From CAYRJD01 sp965247395 (GTDB lineage Bacteria > Actinomycetota > Acidimicrobiia > Acidimicrobiales > Poriferisodalaceae): a stretch of 64,000 nucleotides of DNA. The position numbers and the translations under genes were made by a program. Location: contig OZ252012.1 of NCBI GenBank assembly GCA_965247395.1, forward strand, positions 310,001-374,000. The letters are read 5' to 3'. The notes beneath the pieces are model-generated. The model worked only from the letters and a program-made list of their open reading frames with translations, had not been told where the DNA came from and searched no databases. The first letter of the stretch is position 1; the number at the start of each line of letters is the position of its first letter. Positions 44,091 to 53,760 of the stretch are shown here, piece by piece.

Positions 44091-45344
44091 ATGCCAGATA
44101 CAAGCGACATGTCCGGGTTCGAAGACGACTTGGCGATAGACCTTCGCCTTGACGAAGGTGGCACGCGCACAGCTAGTGGTCGCGGCTGGATAGACAGCAA
44201 AGGATTCTTGGGACCGCTGCAGCCCGGCACCGGCCCTCGCCGAGACCCGGTCGCTGGGTTTCCCAGCGGACCTGAGCGGGGAACATTTCTGCCTGATGTG
44301 ATTGCCACCGACAGGTTTGGCAAACCATTCAAACTGCACGAGCATCGCGCCGGTCGACCTGGCGCGCTGGTTTTCTTTCGCTCTGCAGTTTGGTGACCGC
44401 CTTGTCGTACGCAGCTGGTCGAGCTGCAGAGATTGATGCCCGGTTTTGACAAGGCTGGGATTCAGCTGTATGCCCTCAGCTATGACGAGCCAGAGGCGCT
44501 GAATGCTTTCGCGGAGGAGCACGACATCACCTTCACGCTGTTGTCAGACCCAAACAGTGAGGTAATAAAGAACTACGGGATCTTGAACACGCTGATCCCC
44601 AGCGACGATCACCCGTGGTATGGCGTGCCATTCCCCATTGCGTACGTGTTTACCGACGACGGCGAGATACGAGACAAATTCTCTCGAGGACATCTAGCTA
44701 TGCGTGTTACGGGCGAGTGGCTATTGAGCATGTTGGCTGTTGGCGGATCTAACCCAGGCAGCGAGTCGGCTGGCGCTGCCGCGGATTACCTCATCGATCA
44801 GCCGTACGAGACTTGGAAGGAACCGGTCGGGGGAGGGGCTGAGATGAGGGTGACCTCTTTGTCGGCACCGCTTCCGCCAGGCTTGACGCGCGAGCTTTAT
44901 GTACGACTCATCGTCCCAGTTGACGCAGATCTGTTCGACTATCGCGTTGAGATCAACACGGCAAACGTGCCGGTTTCAGGCGACGACTCCGATGATGGTG
45001 AAACTAGCAAGAGCGACACTCCTGATTCACTCATCATCCACGACCCGGTCATTGACACCCACGACGACGACGATGAGGATTTTGGGCCGTCAGGATGGGC
45101 ACTGATTACTTTTCTTCACAACGGCTCAAGTGTGCGAAAGCAGCCTGACGGCTCACGAGTCGTGCCTGTGAGCGGCACGGCCTATTGGACTGCTAACGAT
45201 TTTGATTACGAACAGCAATTTGAGCTACTGATCCCTGCCGGACAGATCAACATGCCGCACTATGAAGATGTGCAGCCGGGTCAGATGGATGCCAGCTATC
45301 ACATGAACGTGCTGCGAACTCGGCGAGGTTTGCCGCCACAATAA
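44091..45344 (+). CDS. peroxiredoxin-like selenoprotein (AhpC/TSA family), in-frame UGA read as Sec
   Basis: The frame runs from ATG 44091 (GGAGG ribosome binding site) to 45344, 417 residues, interrupted only by TGA at 44394-44396. Around it the translation is ALVFFRSAVW-U-PPCRTQLVEL, matching AhpC/TSA-like proteins that read W-C-P-x-C there; the TGA is thus at the first active-site cysteine (U102-P-P-C105). The thioredoxin fold continues normally after it (GFDKAGIQLYALSYD, FTLLSDPNSEVIKNYG, VPFPIAYVFTDDGEI). Residues about 245-417 form a second, acidic, beta-rich domain I do not recognise. A stem GCAGCT/AGCTGC with loop GGTCG starts 14 bases after the UGA, as expected for a bacterial SECIS. 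The sel genes would lie outside the window. A disabled pseudogene is the less likely alternative. Confidence 0.82.
44394..44427 (+). promoter_or_regulatory. UGA codon with SECIS-like hairpin
   Basis: TGA at 44394-44396 is followed by GCAGCT (44411-44416) pairing perfectly with AGCTGC (44422-44427) around GGTCG. The first loop base is G and lies 20 bases after the UGA, inside the range described for bacterial SECIS elements (about 16-37 bases). It resembles the E. coli fdhF element, whose loop is AGGUCU-like. Confidence 0.7.
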
Positions 45345-45403
45345 ATGGCGGCAACTGGCTGAGTTGGCCTGTCTGTCTGCCAGCTAGTTAACCAGCCTGC
45401 TAG

Positions 45404-48400
45404 CTAGCTAGTTACGTAGCCGAGTTGGCGGTCTTGCTCGATGGCGGCGCTGTCACGTTCGGCTGGATCACCCCAACCGCCACCACCTGGAAACTCGATT
45501 ATCAGTCGCCGGCTGCCAGGGATAGTTGAGCGCCCTTTGGAGTTCACAACGCTGCCGTCGTCCAGCGTTACTCGGCCCTTAGCGCCGGGGCCACCTCCGT
45601 GGCGTCCACGTGCGGCAAAATCCACGCGTTCATACGTTGCGCTGATGGTGAAGTCGCTGCCCTGACGGTTTTCTAGTTCGATCACCTGGCCCAGCCCGCC
45701 ACGGAACTTGCCCTCACCACCCGAGTCGGCGCGGAACTCCTTGCGCCAAAACACCAACGGTGAGCCGATTTCGTTGACTTCGACGGGCATGTTTTTTACT
45801 CCGCTGGGAAATGCCGTGGCCGACAACCCGTCCGCTAGCGGTCTGGCGCCTGCTCCGCCGGAGTGGAAGCTCAGCAAGATGAAGCGTTCCCGGTCTTGTG
45901 AGCCAAGATCTTGCTCGCCACGGTCTTGTTCATCGCGGTCTTGTGAGCCACCATCTTGTGCGTGTGGCGGTATCCAACTGCCCGATGCCAACACAAACCA
46001 CAGCGCAGAGGTGCCTTCTGCGGGTACACGCTCAGGCACAATCTGCGCCAGGGCGCCAAACACGGTGTCGGGCAGCATCTGACCCATCACGTGCCGCACA
46101 GCAACCGCAGCCGGATGAGGTGCATTCAAAATGCTGCCGACCGGTGCGGTTACTCGTACAACTTCAAGCGAGCCAGTGTTGTTTGGCACCTCGGGGCCCA
46201 CGATGCAGCGAACCCCAAATGAGGTGTAGGCGTCGGTGTAAGCCATCGGCACGTTTATGCCCCAAGCCGACTGTGGGCTGGTGCCCTCGTAATCCACCTC
46301 AATCCCGTCGTCCTTGACGCTGAGCTTCGCCACCAGATCAAGCGGAGCTTCTATCCCGTCTACCCGCATCTTGGAATGCCAAGTGCCTGTCGGCAGCTCA
46401 CGGATCGCGTTCAGCATTGCTTGTTTTGAGCGGTCGATGATGTGATCGCCCAGCGTGTCAAGGTCACCCAGGCTGTACTCGTCCATCATCTCAAGTAAGC
46501 GCTTGGCGCCGGTCTCGTTGCACGCAGCCAGCGAATACACATCGCCGATTACCTGAACCGGGTCGCGCACGTTTGCTTCGATGATCGAAACCACGTTGGT
46601 ATCAAAGACCCCACCGGTGGCGAACTTCATCAGAGGCAGATATAGCCCCTCATGAAATATCTCGTTGGCGTCTGTGGTAAAGCCCAGCCCGCCAATGTCG
46701 ACCACGTGGCTGGTGCAAGCGAACAGCGCTACCAGCTGGCCGTTGCGGAAGGTGGGCGTTACTACCACGATGTCAAAAAGATGGCCGGTGCCTTTCCAAG
46801 GATCGTTGGTGAGGTAGATGTCACCGGGTGACATGGTGTCGGCTGGGAACTTATCCAAGAAATGCAGCACCGAATAAGCCATTGAGTTGACGTGTCCCGG
46901 TGTGCCGGTAACCGACTGAGCCAACATGCGACCAGCCGGGTCAAACACGCCGGCCGACAGATCACCCGCTTCGCGTGTTGAAGGGCTGAACGCGGCTTTC
47001 ACCAGCGTGCGAGCCTGCTCTTCGACCACTGAGATCAGGCGATTCCATTGGATGCCTAAACGGATGTCGGTGAGGTCAAGCTCGCTTGCGGCGTCAGCGC
47101 CGTTAGAGCCAGAGTCGGTGGAATCGGTGGAATCGACCGTGCCCGCGCCAGCTCTGTTCGTGCTAGCGGCCTCTTCGGCGTGCTGCAGGTTTAGTCGCAG
47201 GTGCCCGTCGCCGATAACAGTCGCGCTACAACCCGGCGGCACCACCGTAGTGGTTTGGTCCTCCACCACCAAAGCGGGGCCTGTTAGCCATCCTCCTGGC
47301 GCTAGAGCTGAGCGGTCGTGTAAAGCGAACTCGGTTGCGATACCGGTGGTCGTGTCGACCACTTGAGCTTTGCCAGTGGCCTCGCTGAGATCGCTGGCTT
47401 GCTTGGGCTGAACGACCGGCACGCTTTCGACCACAGACCGAACGGTCATCAACCAGCTGAGCACTTCTACTTCCAGGCCAGGGATGTCGCGTGTGTACAC
47501 GGCTCGGTAGGCGGCGATAAAACTGTCGTGCAGATACTTTTGCGCTGCGCTGTCGTTGTCGGCTGTGCTTCCCGCAGCCGTGCTTGCAGTGTTTATGTCA
47601 CCGTCTTGTCTCAGCGCAGTGGGGTCAACTTCAACCGCTATTTCGTGTCCTTGGCCGCGATAGCGCATCAGGGCACGCAAATGCGTGGTAGTCGCCGCGT
47701 TTGGCGCAGCCGCAGAGACGACCTCATGAGACTCTTGCAACATTTCGTCAAACAGCGCGCTTAGCTCAACGGCACTCACATCGCGCACACGCACATGCCT
47801 GGTTCGCACCGATTCGTGAGAAGCGGGTGCTCGCAAGAATCCAATCGCCGAACCGACTCCGGCGTTAGACGGCACGATCACGTCGGAAATGCCGAGCTTG
47901 CCAGCCAGCGCCACTGCGTGCAGCGGTGCCGCTCCGCCGAAAGCTATGAGCGTTCCGCCTGTCACGTCAAAGCCTTGTTCGGCGGTGTGCGTGCGAGCGG
48001 CGTTGGCCATGTTTTCGTCAACCACTTCGGTGATGCCAATAGCCGCAGCGAGCGGATCAAGCTTGGCTGGCACAGCGATTGCTTCGCTTACAGCAGTGTG
48101 AGCAGCTGCGGTATCCAGCGCCAGATCGCCGCCCGCAAAACGGCTCGGCAGCAGTCGACCCAGCATCAGGTCTGCGTCGGTAACGGTTGGTTGAGTTCCA
48201 CCGAGTCTGTATGCGGCCGGACCTGGGTCGGCACCCGCACTGCGCGGCCCCACGGCGATCTGTCCGAGCAGATCAAGGCTCGCAATAGATGAGCCGCCCG
48301 CCCCGATCTCCACCATTTCAATTACCGGCAGGCGCAACGGCAGTCCGCTGCCAGCCAGATAGCGGTACTCGCGTCCTACCTCAAACTCTCTGCTGGTGCG

Positions 48401-49384
48401 CGCAGTGCCGTCCTTGATGGCGCAAAGCTTGGCGGTCGTGCCACCCATGTCGAAGCTGAGAGCGATGTTGATCTTCAGGTCTTTGACAATGTCGGCAGCC
48501 AGCAGTGCTCCACCGGCTGGCCCGCTTTCGATCAATCGAACCGGAAAGCGCAACGCCTCGGCCAGCGTGCCAAGCCCGCCTCCGGACTGCATGAGCAACA
48601 TCTCACAACCCAGTCCGATCTCGACCAGCCGTTGGCTGAGATCGGTTAGGTATTGCTTCACCAACGGCATCACATAGGCATTTGCGCAGGCCGTCGAAAA
48701 GCGTTCGTATTCACGAATCTCTGGGCACACCTCGCTTGAGAGCGTTATCGGCACATCTGGCAGACACTCGGTCAAAATCTCGCGGGTGCGTATCTCGTGT
48801 TGCGGCGAGCGGTAGGCGTGCAGGTAGCCCACTGCAATGCTCTCAACGTGGTCGGCCGCCAGTTCGGCCGCCGCTGTTCGCACGGCTTGCTCATCTAGCG
48901 GCAACAACTCGGTGCCGTCCGCGGCGAAACGCTCGGGAATACCGATGCGCCGCTGTCGTGGCACCAACGGCTCGGGCCGGCGCATGTAGAGGTCGTATTG
49001 CTCGAAACGGTTTTCGTGCGCCATCTCCACTGAGTCGCGCATGCCTTGCGTGGTCAGAAGAGCGGTGCGAGCACCGCGGCGTTCAATCAGAGCGTTGGTG
49101 GGCAACGTTGTGCCGTGAATGAAAACCTCAACCGCGCCGGCTGCAATGGCGGCTGACGCCAGCAGTTTGCCGACCCCGTCAAGCACCGCATCGGCTGGTG
49201 CTGAGGGCGTGGTCAGGACCTTTGCGGTGTGTAGCTGATCACCTGCTTGCAGCGCTACGTCGGTGAAGGTGCCGCCGATGTCCACCGCCAGCTTTGCCCT
49301 CGCCGTTGTAGCAGCCATTAACTTGGAACCGTTGGACGAACCGGACTGTGCCGGTTTGGGTTGCATCGAATACGACGGTGACAT
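45404..49384 (-). CDS. fused hydantoinase/oxoprolinase (HyuA-HyuB, 5-oxoprolinase type)
   Basis: A 1326-residue protein. The first half is HyuA-like: KLAVDIGGTFTDVALQ (phosphate-binding), GTTLPTNALIERRGARTALL, LLMQSGGGLGTLAEA and SFDMGGTTAKLC. The second half (from about residue 790) is HyuB-like: LTDIRLGIQWNRLISVVEEQA, GDIYLTNDPWKGTGHLFDIVVV and GGGWGDPAERD. Such fusions are ATP-dependent 5-oxoprolinases or N-methylhydantoinases. A five-residue repeat (GSQDR/DEQDR/GEQDL) encoded by a 15-bp tandem repeat at 45891-45965, and two Thr/Ser/Asp-rich linkers, are low-complexity insertions. Stands alone. Confidence 0.9.
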   Translation of the reverse strand: MSPSYSMQPKPAQSGSSNGSKLMAATTARAKLAVDIGGTFTDVALQAGDQLHTAKVLTTPSAPADAVLDGVGKLLASAAIAAGAVEVFIHGTTLPTNALIERRGARTALLTTQGMRDSVEMAHENRFEQYDLYMRRPEPLVPRQRRIGIPERFAADGTELLPLDEQAVRTAAAELAADHVESIAVGYLHAYRSPQHEIRTREILTECLPDVPITLSSEVCPEIREYERFSTACANAYVMPLVKQYLTDLSQRLVEIGLGCEMLLMQSGGGLGTLAEALRFPVRLIESGPAGGALLAADIVKDLKINIALSFDMGGTTAKLCAIKDGTARTSREFEVGREYRYLAGSGLPLRLPVIEMVEIGAGGSSIASLDLLGQIAVGPRSAGADPGPAAYRLGGTQPTVTDADLMLGRLLPSRFAGGDLALDTAAAHTAVSEAIAVPAKLDPLAAAIGITEVVDENMANAARTHTAEQGFDVTGGTLIAFGGAAPLHAVALAGKLGISDVIVPSNAGVGSAIGFLRAPASHESVRTRHVRVRDVSAVELSALFDEMLQESHEVVSAAAPNAATTTHLRALMRYRGQGHEIAVEVDPTALRQDGDINTASTAAGSTADNDSAAQKYLHDSFIAAYRAVYTRDIPGLEVEVLSWLMTVRSVVESVPVVQPKQASDLSEATGKAQVVDTTTGIATEFALHDRSALAPGGWLTGPALVVEDQTTTVVPPGCSATVIGDGHLRLNLQHAEEAASTNRAGAGTVDSTDSTDSGSNGADAASELDLTDIRLGIQWNRLISVVEEQARTLVKAAFSPSTREAGDLSAGVFDPAGRMLAQSVTGTPGHVNSMAYSVLHFLDKFPADTMSPGDIYLTNDPWKGTGHLFDIVVVTPTFRNGQLVALFACTSHVVDIGGLGFTTDANEIFHEGLYLPLMKFATGGVFDTNVVSIIEANVRDPVQVIGDVYSLAACNETGAKRLLEMMDEYSLGDLDTLGDHIIDRSKQAMLNAIRELPTGTWHSKMRVDGIEAPLDLVAKLSVKDDGIEVDYEGTSPQSAWGINVPMAYTDAYTSFGVRCIVGPEVPNNTGSLEVVRVTAPVGSILNAPHPAAVAVRHVMGQMLPDTVFGALAQIVPERVPAEGTSALWFVLASGSWIPPHAQDGGSQDRDEQDRGEQDLGSQDRERFILLSFHSGGAGARPLADGLSATAFPSGVKNMPVEVNEIGSPLVFWRKEFRADSGGEGKFRGGLGQVIELENRQGSDFTISATYERVDFAARGRHGGGPGAKGRVTLDDGSVVNSKGRSTIPGSRRLIIEFPGGGGWGDPAERDSAAIEQDRQLGYVTS
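45891..45965. repeat. 15-bp imperfect tandem repeat in the hydantoinase gene
   Basis: Five units of the CGGTCTTGTGAGCCA type encode a Gln-Asp-Arg-rich five-residue repeat inside the HyuB half, between SWIPPHAQDG and ERFILLSF. It is in frame and so tolerated, and would be length-variable. Confidence 0.85.
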
Positions 49385-49512
49385 GACTAAACCCTAGTTT
49401 GCGGCTGTGACGGCACTAACTAAGCGTGCCCCTATTAAGCCGTGGCCCTACTACTTCAGATAGTTACTCCTGCTACCTCAGCCAATGTCACACAAATAGG
49501 TACGGTTAGGGC

Positions 49513-50034
49513 ATGGCTAAGTCAGAGGCCAAACCGGGCGTGTATGAAACCGGATTGGACGTAGACGTCAACGGAATGTTCGTGGGGATTGTCAAAAGCC
49601 GCTGGCATCACGAAATAGTTGATCAGCTAGCGGCGGGTGCGCATCGCTACATAGAAAAACTAGGCAAGGCCAACATCATTGAGTTTGATGTGCCGGGATG
49701 CTTTGAGCTTCCGCTGGGCTGCCACGCAATAGCCAGCCAGCCCTTTGTCAGTGCCGTCGTGGCGCTCGGTGTGGTGGTGCGAGGAGAGACCACCCATTTT
49801 GATTTGGTTAGCCAAGGTGCTACCGCTGGAATTCAACAAGTGCAGTTAGAAACCAAGGTACCTATCGGGTTGGGACTCTTGGCGGTTGAAAACGAAGAGC
49901 AGGCAATAGCTCGCAGCCAAGAAGACAACGAGCACAACGCGGGCTACGACGCCATGCATGCCGCGCTAGCGATGACGGCCCTCACGCATGATGAAATTTT
50001 CAAAAAGCTCAAAGGGGTAGCTGACCACCTTTGA
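49513..50034 (+). CDS. ribH: 6,7-dimethyl-8-ribityllumazine synthase
   Basis: Penultimate riboflavin enzyme. The product of 173 residues shows VGIVKSRWHHEIVDQL, VPGCFELPLGC and GVVVRGETTHFDLVSQG with the active-site His, and NEEQAIARSQEDNEHNAGYDA near the end. Its C-terminus is slightly longer than usual. It stands apart from other riboflavin genes. The 128 bp upstream show no clear FMN riboswitch. Confidence 0.9.
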   Translation: MAKSEAKPGVYETGLDVDVNGMFVGIVKSRWHHEIVDQLAAGAHRYIEKLGKANIIEFDVPGCFELPLGCHAIASQPFVSAVVALGVVVRGETTHFDLVSQGATAGIQQVQLETKVPIGLGLLAVENEEQAIARSQEDNEHNAGYDAMHAALAMTALTHDEIFKKLKGVADHL

Positions 50035-50073
50035 ACGCCAGCTGGGCCTGTCAATCCGGGCCTGCTGGGCCGG

Positions 50074-51063
50074 TTAGGCAGGGTCGGGGCGCATTCGCAC
50101 CAACACCTTGCCGACAGCCTCACGTTCGTTCAGCAGCCGGTAAGCCTCGGCGGCTTGCTCAAACGGCAGCACCTGTCCGATAGGTGGACGCACTGCGCCG
50201 CTTTCAATCATCGGCAGCAGCCGTTCATGAATGCGTGCCGGAATGTCAGGGTCTCCTGCGACCGCTTCGCCCCAGGCGGCTCCAACCACGCTCACGTTTT
50301 TCAGCAACAAGCGATTCACCTTGAGCGTGGGTATCTCTCCCGCTGCAAAGCCGACCACCACCAACCGTCCATAGCGAGCCAGCGCACGGATTCCGTCTAA
50401 GAATCTGTCGCCGCCCACCGGGTCGTAAGTCATATCCACACCACGCCCGCCGGTTAGCTCACGCACCTCGTCCTTCCAGGTATCACTGACGATGACGATC
50501 TCATCGGCGCCCGCAGCGGTAGCGATTTCGCCCTTGTCCTTTGTTGACACCAGTCCGATAATCGGTCCGGCACCAATCGCTTTGGCGACCTGTATGCCCG
50601 ACGTGCCAACGCCACCGGAGGCACCCAGCACTAGCACCGATTCGCCTGCCTTCAGCTCACCACGGTCGATCATGCAAAACACTGCGGTCTGATAGTTCAT
50701 TATCAGCGCGGCTCCCTGTTCAAAGCTCAACTCATCGGGCAGTGAAAAAACCTCGCTCGGCTTTGCCACGGCTACCTCAGCGAGGCAACCGTTCGACCAC
50801 AGGCACACGCGCTCACCCGTGCTGAATCCACTGTCCGCGGGAGCTTCACGCACCACGCCAGCTGCCTCGATGCCGGGTCGAAATGGTGGGTCGGGTCGGT
50901 ATTGATAAAGGCCTTGGCTTTGCAGCAGGTCTGGGAACGAAACGCCTCCGCACACGATGTCAACGATGACCGAGCGACTGTCAGGGTCGGCGGTCGGTTC
51001 GTCAGCGTCGACTACGGCAACGCCGTCGGGTCCGGTGAGTGCTTGGATTTCTAGTGCTCGCAT
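50074..51063 (-). CDS. NADPH:quinone oxidoreductase, zinc-independent alcohol dehydrogenase superfamily
   Basis: A 329-residue medium-chain dehydrogenase/reductase. Segments are FPDLLQSQGLYQYRPDPPFRPG with GIEAAGVV, the Rossmann motif VLVLGASGGVGTSGIQVAKA, DMTYDPVGGDRFLDG and ending in EAYRLLNEREAVGKVLV. No structural-zinc cysteines are present, as in quinone oxidoreductases. Convergent with ribH and divergent from the amidohydrolase. Confidence 0.87.
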   Translation of the reverse strand: MRALEIQALTGPDGVAVVDADEPTADPDSRSVIVDIVCGGVSFPDLLQSQGLYQYRPDPPFRPGIEAAGVVREAPADSGFSTGERVCLWSNGCLAEVAVAKPSEVFSLPDELSFEQGAALIMNYQTAVFCMIDRGELKAGESVLVLGASGGVGTSGIQVAKAIGAGPIIGLVSTKDKGEIATAAGADEIVIVSDTWKDEVRELTGGRGVDMTYDPVGGDRFLDGIRALARYGRLVVVGFAAGEIPTLKVNRLLLKNVSVVGAAWGEAVAGDPDIPARIHERLLPMIESGAVRPPIGQVLPFEQAAEAYRLLNEREAVGKVLVRMRPDPA

Positions 51064-51202
51064 TTTCTAACCTTGCCACAACTAGGAGCGCCTCTGTCTG
51101 GGTATTTGGCCTGGTGCTACTGTGAAAGCGCCTAAAGGGGTGCAATGCGCTGGAGCGAGAGCACGCAAGCGCGGACACAGGAAATAGGGGAGAGGCGGCG
51201 GT

Positions 51203-52345
51203 ATGCGCTACTACTCATGCGATTCACACGTCGTTGAAGCTGCTGAGATTTATGACGGGCTGACTGAACGCTTCGGCGATGAGGCACCAGCCATCCGTGA
51301 GAACCACGACGGCAAGAAGGGCACTTGGCTCACCTTGCCGCACAGCGAGATGGCTGTACCGGTTGGCCGACTAGGTATTGCGGGAGCGGATCTGTCCGAC
51401 CCGGCCACGCACGAACGCATCGAGATGGGTTACGACGGCTTCAACCCGGGTGTGATGGATCCCGCCGCGCGGCTAAACGAGCAGTCTCAAGACGGGATCG
51501 TGGGCGAGGTGATGTATCCCAGCCTCAGCATGTTTACTTTTGCCGTCAAAGACGACGAGGTGCGAGACGCAGCGTTTCGCAACCACAACGACTGGGTGCT
51601 GAATTATTGCTCGGTCGATCCGAACCGCCTGATCGGTATCGGTTGCCTGCCGATACCTGATGTTGAGCGCTCGATCGCAGAGATTGATCGCTCGACGGGA
51701 CGTGGAGTGAAGGGCTTTGCGATACCGGCGCATGTGAGACCCGACAAGCCGTATAATCATCCCGACTTTGATCCGTTCTGGGCACGGGCGCAGGAATATG
51801 GCGTGCCGTTGACGATGCACGTTTTCACTGGCCAGGAGCTAGACGGCGGTCTGCCCGAGCATTGGGGCACGCCCGGCGGCAGCTTGAAGGGCTACACGCT
51901 TGCGCACACCACGGTGGTCAATTCAATGATCGATCTGATTTGCGGCGGGGTGCTTGAACGTTTCCCCGGGCTGCGGTTTGTTATGGCCGAGTATGAGACA
52001 GGCTGGGTGGCGCACTGCTTGCAGCGTCTGGATCACGCCGCCTATCGCACTCCGTGGGAAGTGTCCGACGAGCTCACCATGAAGCCTTCTGAGTATTTTG
52101 ATCGGAACTTCTGGGTGACGTTTGAGGACGACGCTGAGGGCATTGCCACGCGACACGCGATTGGGGTGTCAAACATGCTGTGGGGCAACGACTACCCGCA
52201 TCACGATTCGATCTGGCCTAACTCCCAGCCGATTCTGGACCGGATTTTGGCTGACGTGCCAGACGATGAGCGGGAGCAACTGGTCTGGGGCAACGTGATT
52301 GATCTGTACGACTTGGATCCGAACTCGTTGCCGAAGGCGGCCTAG
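51203..52345 (+). CDS. amidohydrolase family protein (metal-dependent hydrolase)
   Basis: A 380-residue TIM-barrel amidohydrolase-2 protein. It begins YYSCDSHVVE (a D-x-H metal motif), continues with FAIPAHVRPDKPYNHPDFDPFW and VPLTMHVFTGQE (metal His), and ends with LWGNDYPHHDSIWPNSQ, where the conserved Asp lies. Members decarboxylate or hydrolyse aromatic or other cyclic compounds; substrate unknown. GGGGAGAGG precedes the ATG. Its last 60 bp are the source of the fragment found at 57021. Confidence 0.85.
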   Translation: MRYYSCDSHVVEAAEIYDGLTERFGDEAPAIRENHDGKKGTWLTLPHSEMAVPVGRLGIAGADLSDPATHERIEMGYDGFNPGVMDPAARLNEQSQDGIVGEVMYPSLSMFTFAVKDDEVRDAAFRNHNDWVLNYCSVDPNRLIGIGCLPIPDVERSIAEIDRSTGRGVKGFAIPAHVRPDKPYNHPDFDPFWARAQEYGVPLTMHVFTGQELDGGLPEHWGTPGGSLKGYTLAHTTVVNSMIDLICGGVLERFPGLRFVMAEYETGWVAHCLQRLDHAAYRTPWEVSDELTMKPSEYFDRNFWVTFEDDAEGIATRHAIGVSNMLWGNDYPHHDSIWPNSQPILDRILADVPDDEREQLVWGNVIDLYDLDPNSLPKAA

Positions 52346-52371
52346 CTCCTACCTGCTACCGCTACTGCTGG

Positions 52372-53682
52372 TTAAGTCTGGTCTAGCTCAAGGCTGGCCT
52401 GGCTGGCCCTTTTCTTCCCGGCAATCCTTTCGGCCTTCTCGCGTGCTTGATCTTGAAAGTTGCGTTCCAGCAGCTTTGTCATGGTTCTGTTCCCTTTGCG
52501 ACCGTTGCAAGTAGAACAGAGGAGTTGAAGGTTTTCATCAATGTCACGCCCACCTTTGGAGCGTGGCTTGATGTGATCGATCTCGAAAATGTCTATTGGA
52601 AATTCTCTTCCAATCTCGTCGTCGTGGCATAAGCCAGCACAGCGACCGTCCTGTCTCTTAAAGAGCATCTGCTTGATGTTTGAGGAACGAGTAGGAGCGT
52701 CCGAGTCTGTGCGCGTGGGTGTGTCGTGTCGATGAGTTACGGGCGGCTCATCGCTTTCCCACCAGTCTTTGAGTAGCGGTTCTGCTTCTGCGGCGTCAGT
52801 TAGTCGCTCGACTACCAGCTGTTGAGCAGTTTCCTCAATATCGATGCCAACCCATTCACGACTCAGCTTCTCCGCCGCCACGCAGGTGGTGGCACAACCG
52901 CAAAACGGATCCAGCACCATGTCGCCTTCGTTGCTTGAGGCTTTGATGATGCGCTCCATTAACGCGAGTGGCTTCTGTGTCGGGTAGCCAGTCCGTTCCG
53001 CTTTTGATATCTGCCCTCCTGTGGGTATGTCCGTCCACCAATCCTCGACAGGCTTACCAGTCCCGTAGTTGTCTTCCACCTCAGTAGTAGAACGCCCGGC
53101 AGATTTCCCGGCCATAATTCCAGACATTCCCTCTGTATAAGCACGCCTTTCTAAGAACGAAGGTGAGTACCCAACTCGCACAGCGTCCCTGTTGAACATG
53201 TGTGTCAATCCGCCCTTTGAATAAAACAGAATGATGTCGTGCTTTCGCGGGAACCACCGCTTTGTATTACTCGGGCCGGTGTAGCACCAAGCAATCTCAT
53301 TGAGGAACTGTTTGTACCCGAACACTGCGTCCATTAGCTGCTTCAAGTAATGGCTCGCTGTGGGGTCGCAGTGCAGGTAGATGCTCCCGGTGTCTTTCAG
53401 CAGCCGTTTCATCTCTAAGAGTCGGACTGCCATAAATGTGAGGTATGCCTGCATGCTGTCGCCAGCGGTGTATCCGGCACCCACTACCGCGTGCCACAGC
53501 GCTGGATTTTCAACCTCGATTTCTTCGGCCCATTCCTCTTTGACATCGTCCAGTGTCCAGGTGTCTTCAAAGGCGGCCCCTTCTGCTTGGCTGCCTATCG
53601 GCGCCGCGTAGTCGCGCTTGCTGTTGAAAGGGGGGTCTAGATAGATGAGGTCGAAGGTCTCAGAGTTGAGACCGCGCATCAC
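52372..53682 (-). CDS. DNA methyltransferase-HNH nuclease fusion, copy 1 (phase-variable)
   Basis: Beta-class N6/N4 DNA methyltransferase: motif IV DLIYLDPPFN (about 11-20), a variable target-recognition region (about 120-230), motif X GYPTQKPLALMERI, then motif I MVLDPFCGCATTC (about 254-266). A C-terminal HNH domain follows (about 335-410): RCAGLC, FEIDHIKPRSKGG, ENLQLLCSTCNGRKGN. Methylation and cleavage in one chain suggests a self-contained restriction-modification enzyme. The annotated start (GTG 53682) is internal; the upstream frame reads NFVNQTLFTGDNLDVMRGLN, the normal beginning of the fold. The likely ATG is at 53761, and between them lies a run of ten G (53727-53736). With ten the ATG is out of frame; with 9 or 12 it joins. 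Confidence 0.85.
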   Translation of the reverse strand: MMRGLNSETFDLIYLDPPFNSKRDYAAPIGSQAEGAAFEDTWTLDDVKEEWAEEIEVENPALWHAVVGAGYTAGDSMQAYLTFMAVRLLEMKRLLKDTGSIYLHCDPTASHYLKQLMDAVFGYKQFLNEIAWCYTGPSNTKRWFPRKHDIILFYSKGGLTHMFNRDAVRVGYSPSFLERRAYTEGMSGIMAGKSAGRSTTEVEDNYGTGKPVEDWWTDIPTGGQISKAERTGYPTQKPLALMERIIKASSNEGDMVLDPFCGCATTCVAAEKLSREWVGIDIEETAQQLVVERLTDAAEAEPLLKDWWESDEPPVTHRHDTPTRTDSDAPTRSSNIKQMLFKRQDGRCAGLCHDDEIGREFPIDIFEIDHIKPRSKGGRDIDENLQLLCSTCNGRKGNRTMTKLLERNFQDQAREKAERIAGKKRASQASLELDQT

Positions 53683-53726
53683 ATCGAGATTGTCACCAGT
53701 GAAGAGTGTCTGATTTACAAAGTTGA

Positions 53727-53736
53727 GGGGGGGGGG
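53727..53736. repeat. poly-G tract (10), phase-variation switch of copy 1
   Basis: Ten consecutive G (C in the coding strand) lie between ATG 53761 and the methyltransferase body. Counting codons ATG-GGT-CGC-AAA-AAA-GTA-ACC-AAG-A, n C, then TCAAC, the frame joins only when n is a multiple of 3. With n=10 translation ends after 22 codons. Confidence 0.85.
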
Positions 53737-53760
53737 TCTTGGTTACTTTTTTGCGACCCA

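Noticed and set aside
44394..44396. TGA in the peroxiredoxin gene as a nonsense mutation
   Set aside because: It falls exactly on the family's active-site cysteine, the downstream frame is intact and a SECIS-like hairpin follows; selenocysteine is the better reading.
43935..44522. Long minus-strand open frame opposite the ilvE-peroxiredoxin junction
   Set aside because: It covers the 37-bp repeats and the antisense of a conserved gene; sequence is low-complexity and matches nothing recognisable.
49385..49512. FMN riboswitch upstream of ribH
   Set aside because: The 128-bp leader lacks recognisable RFN-element sequence.
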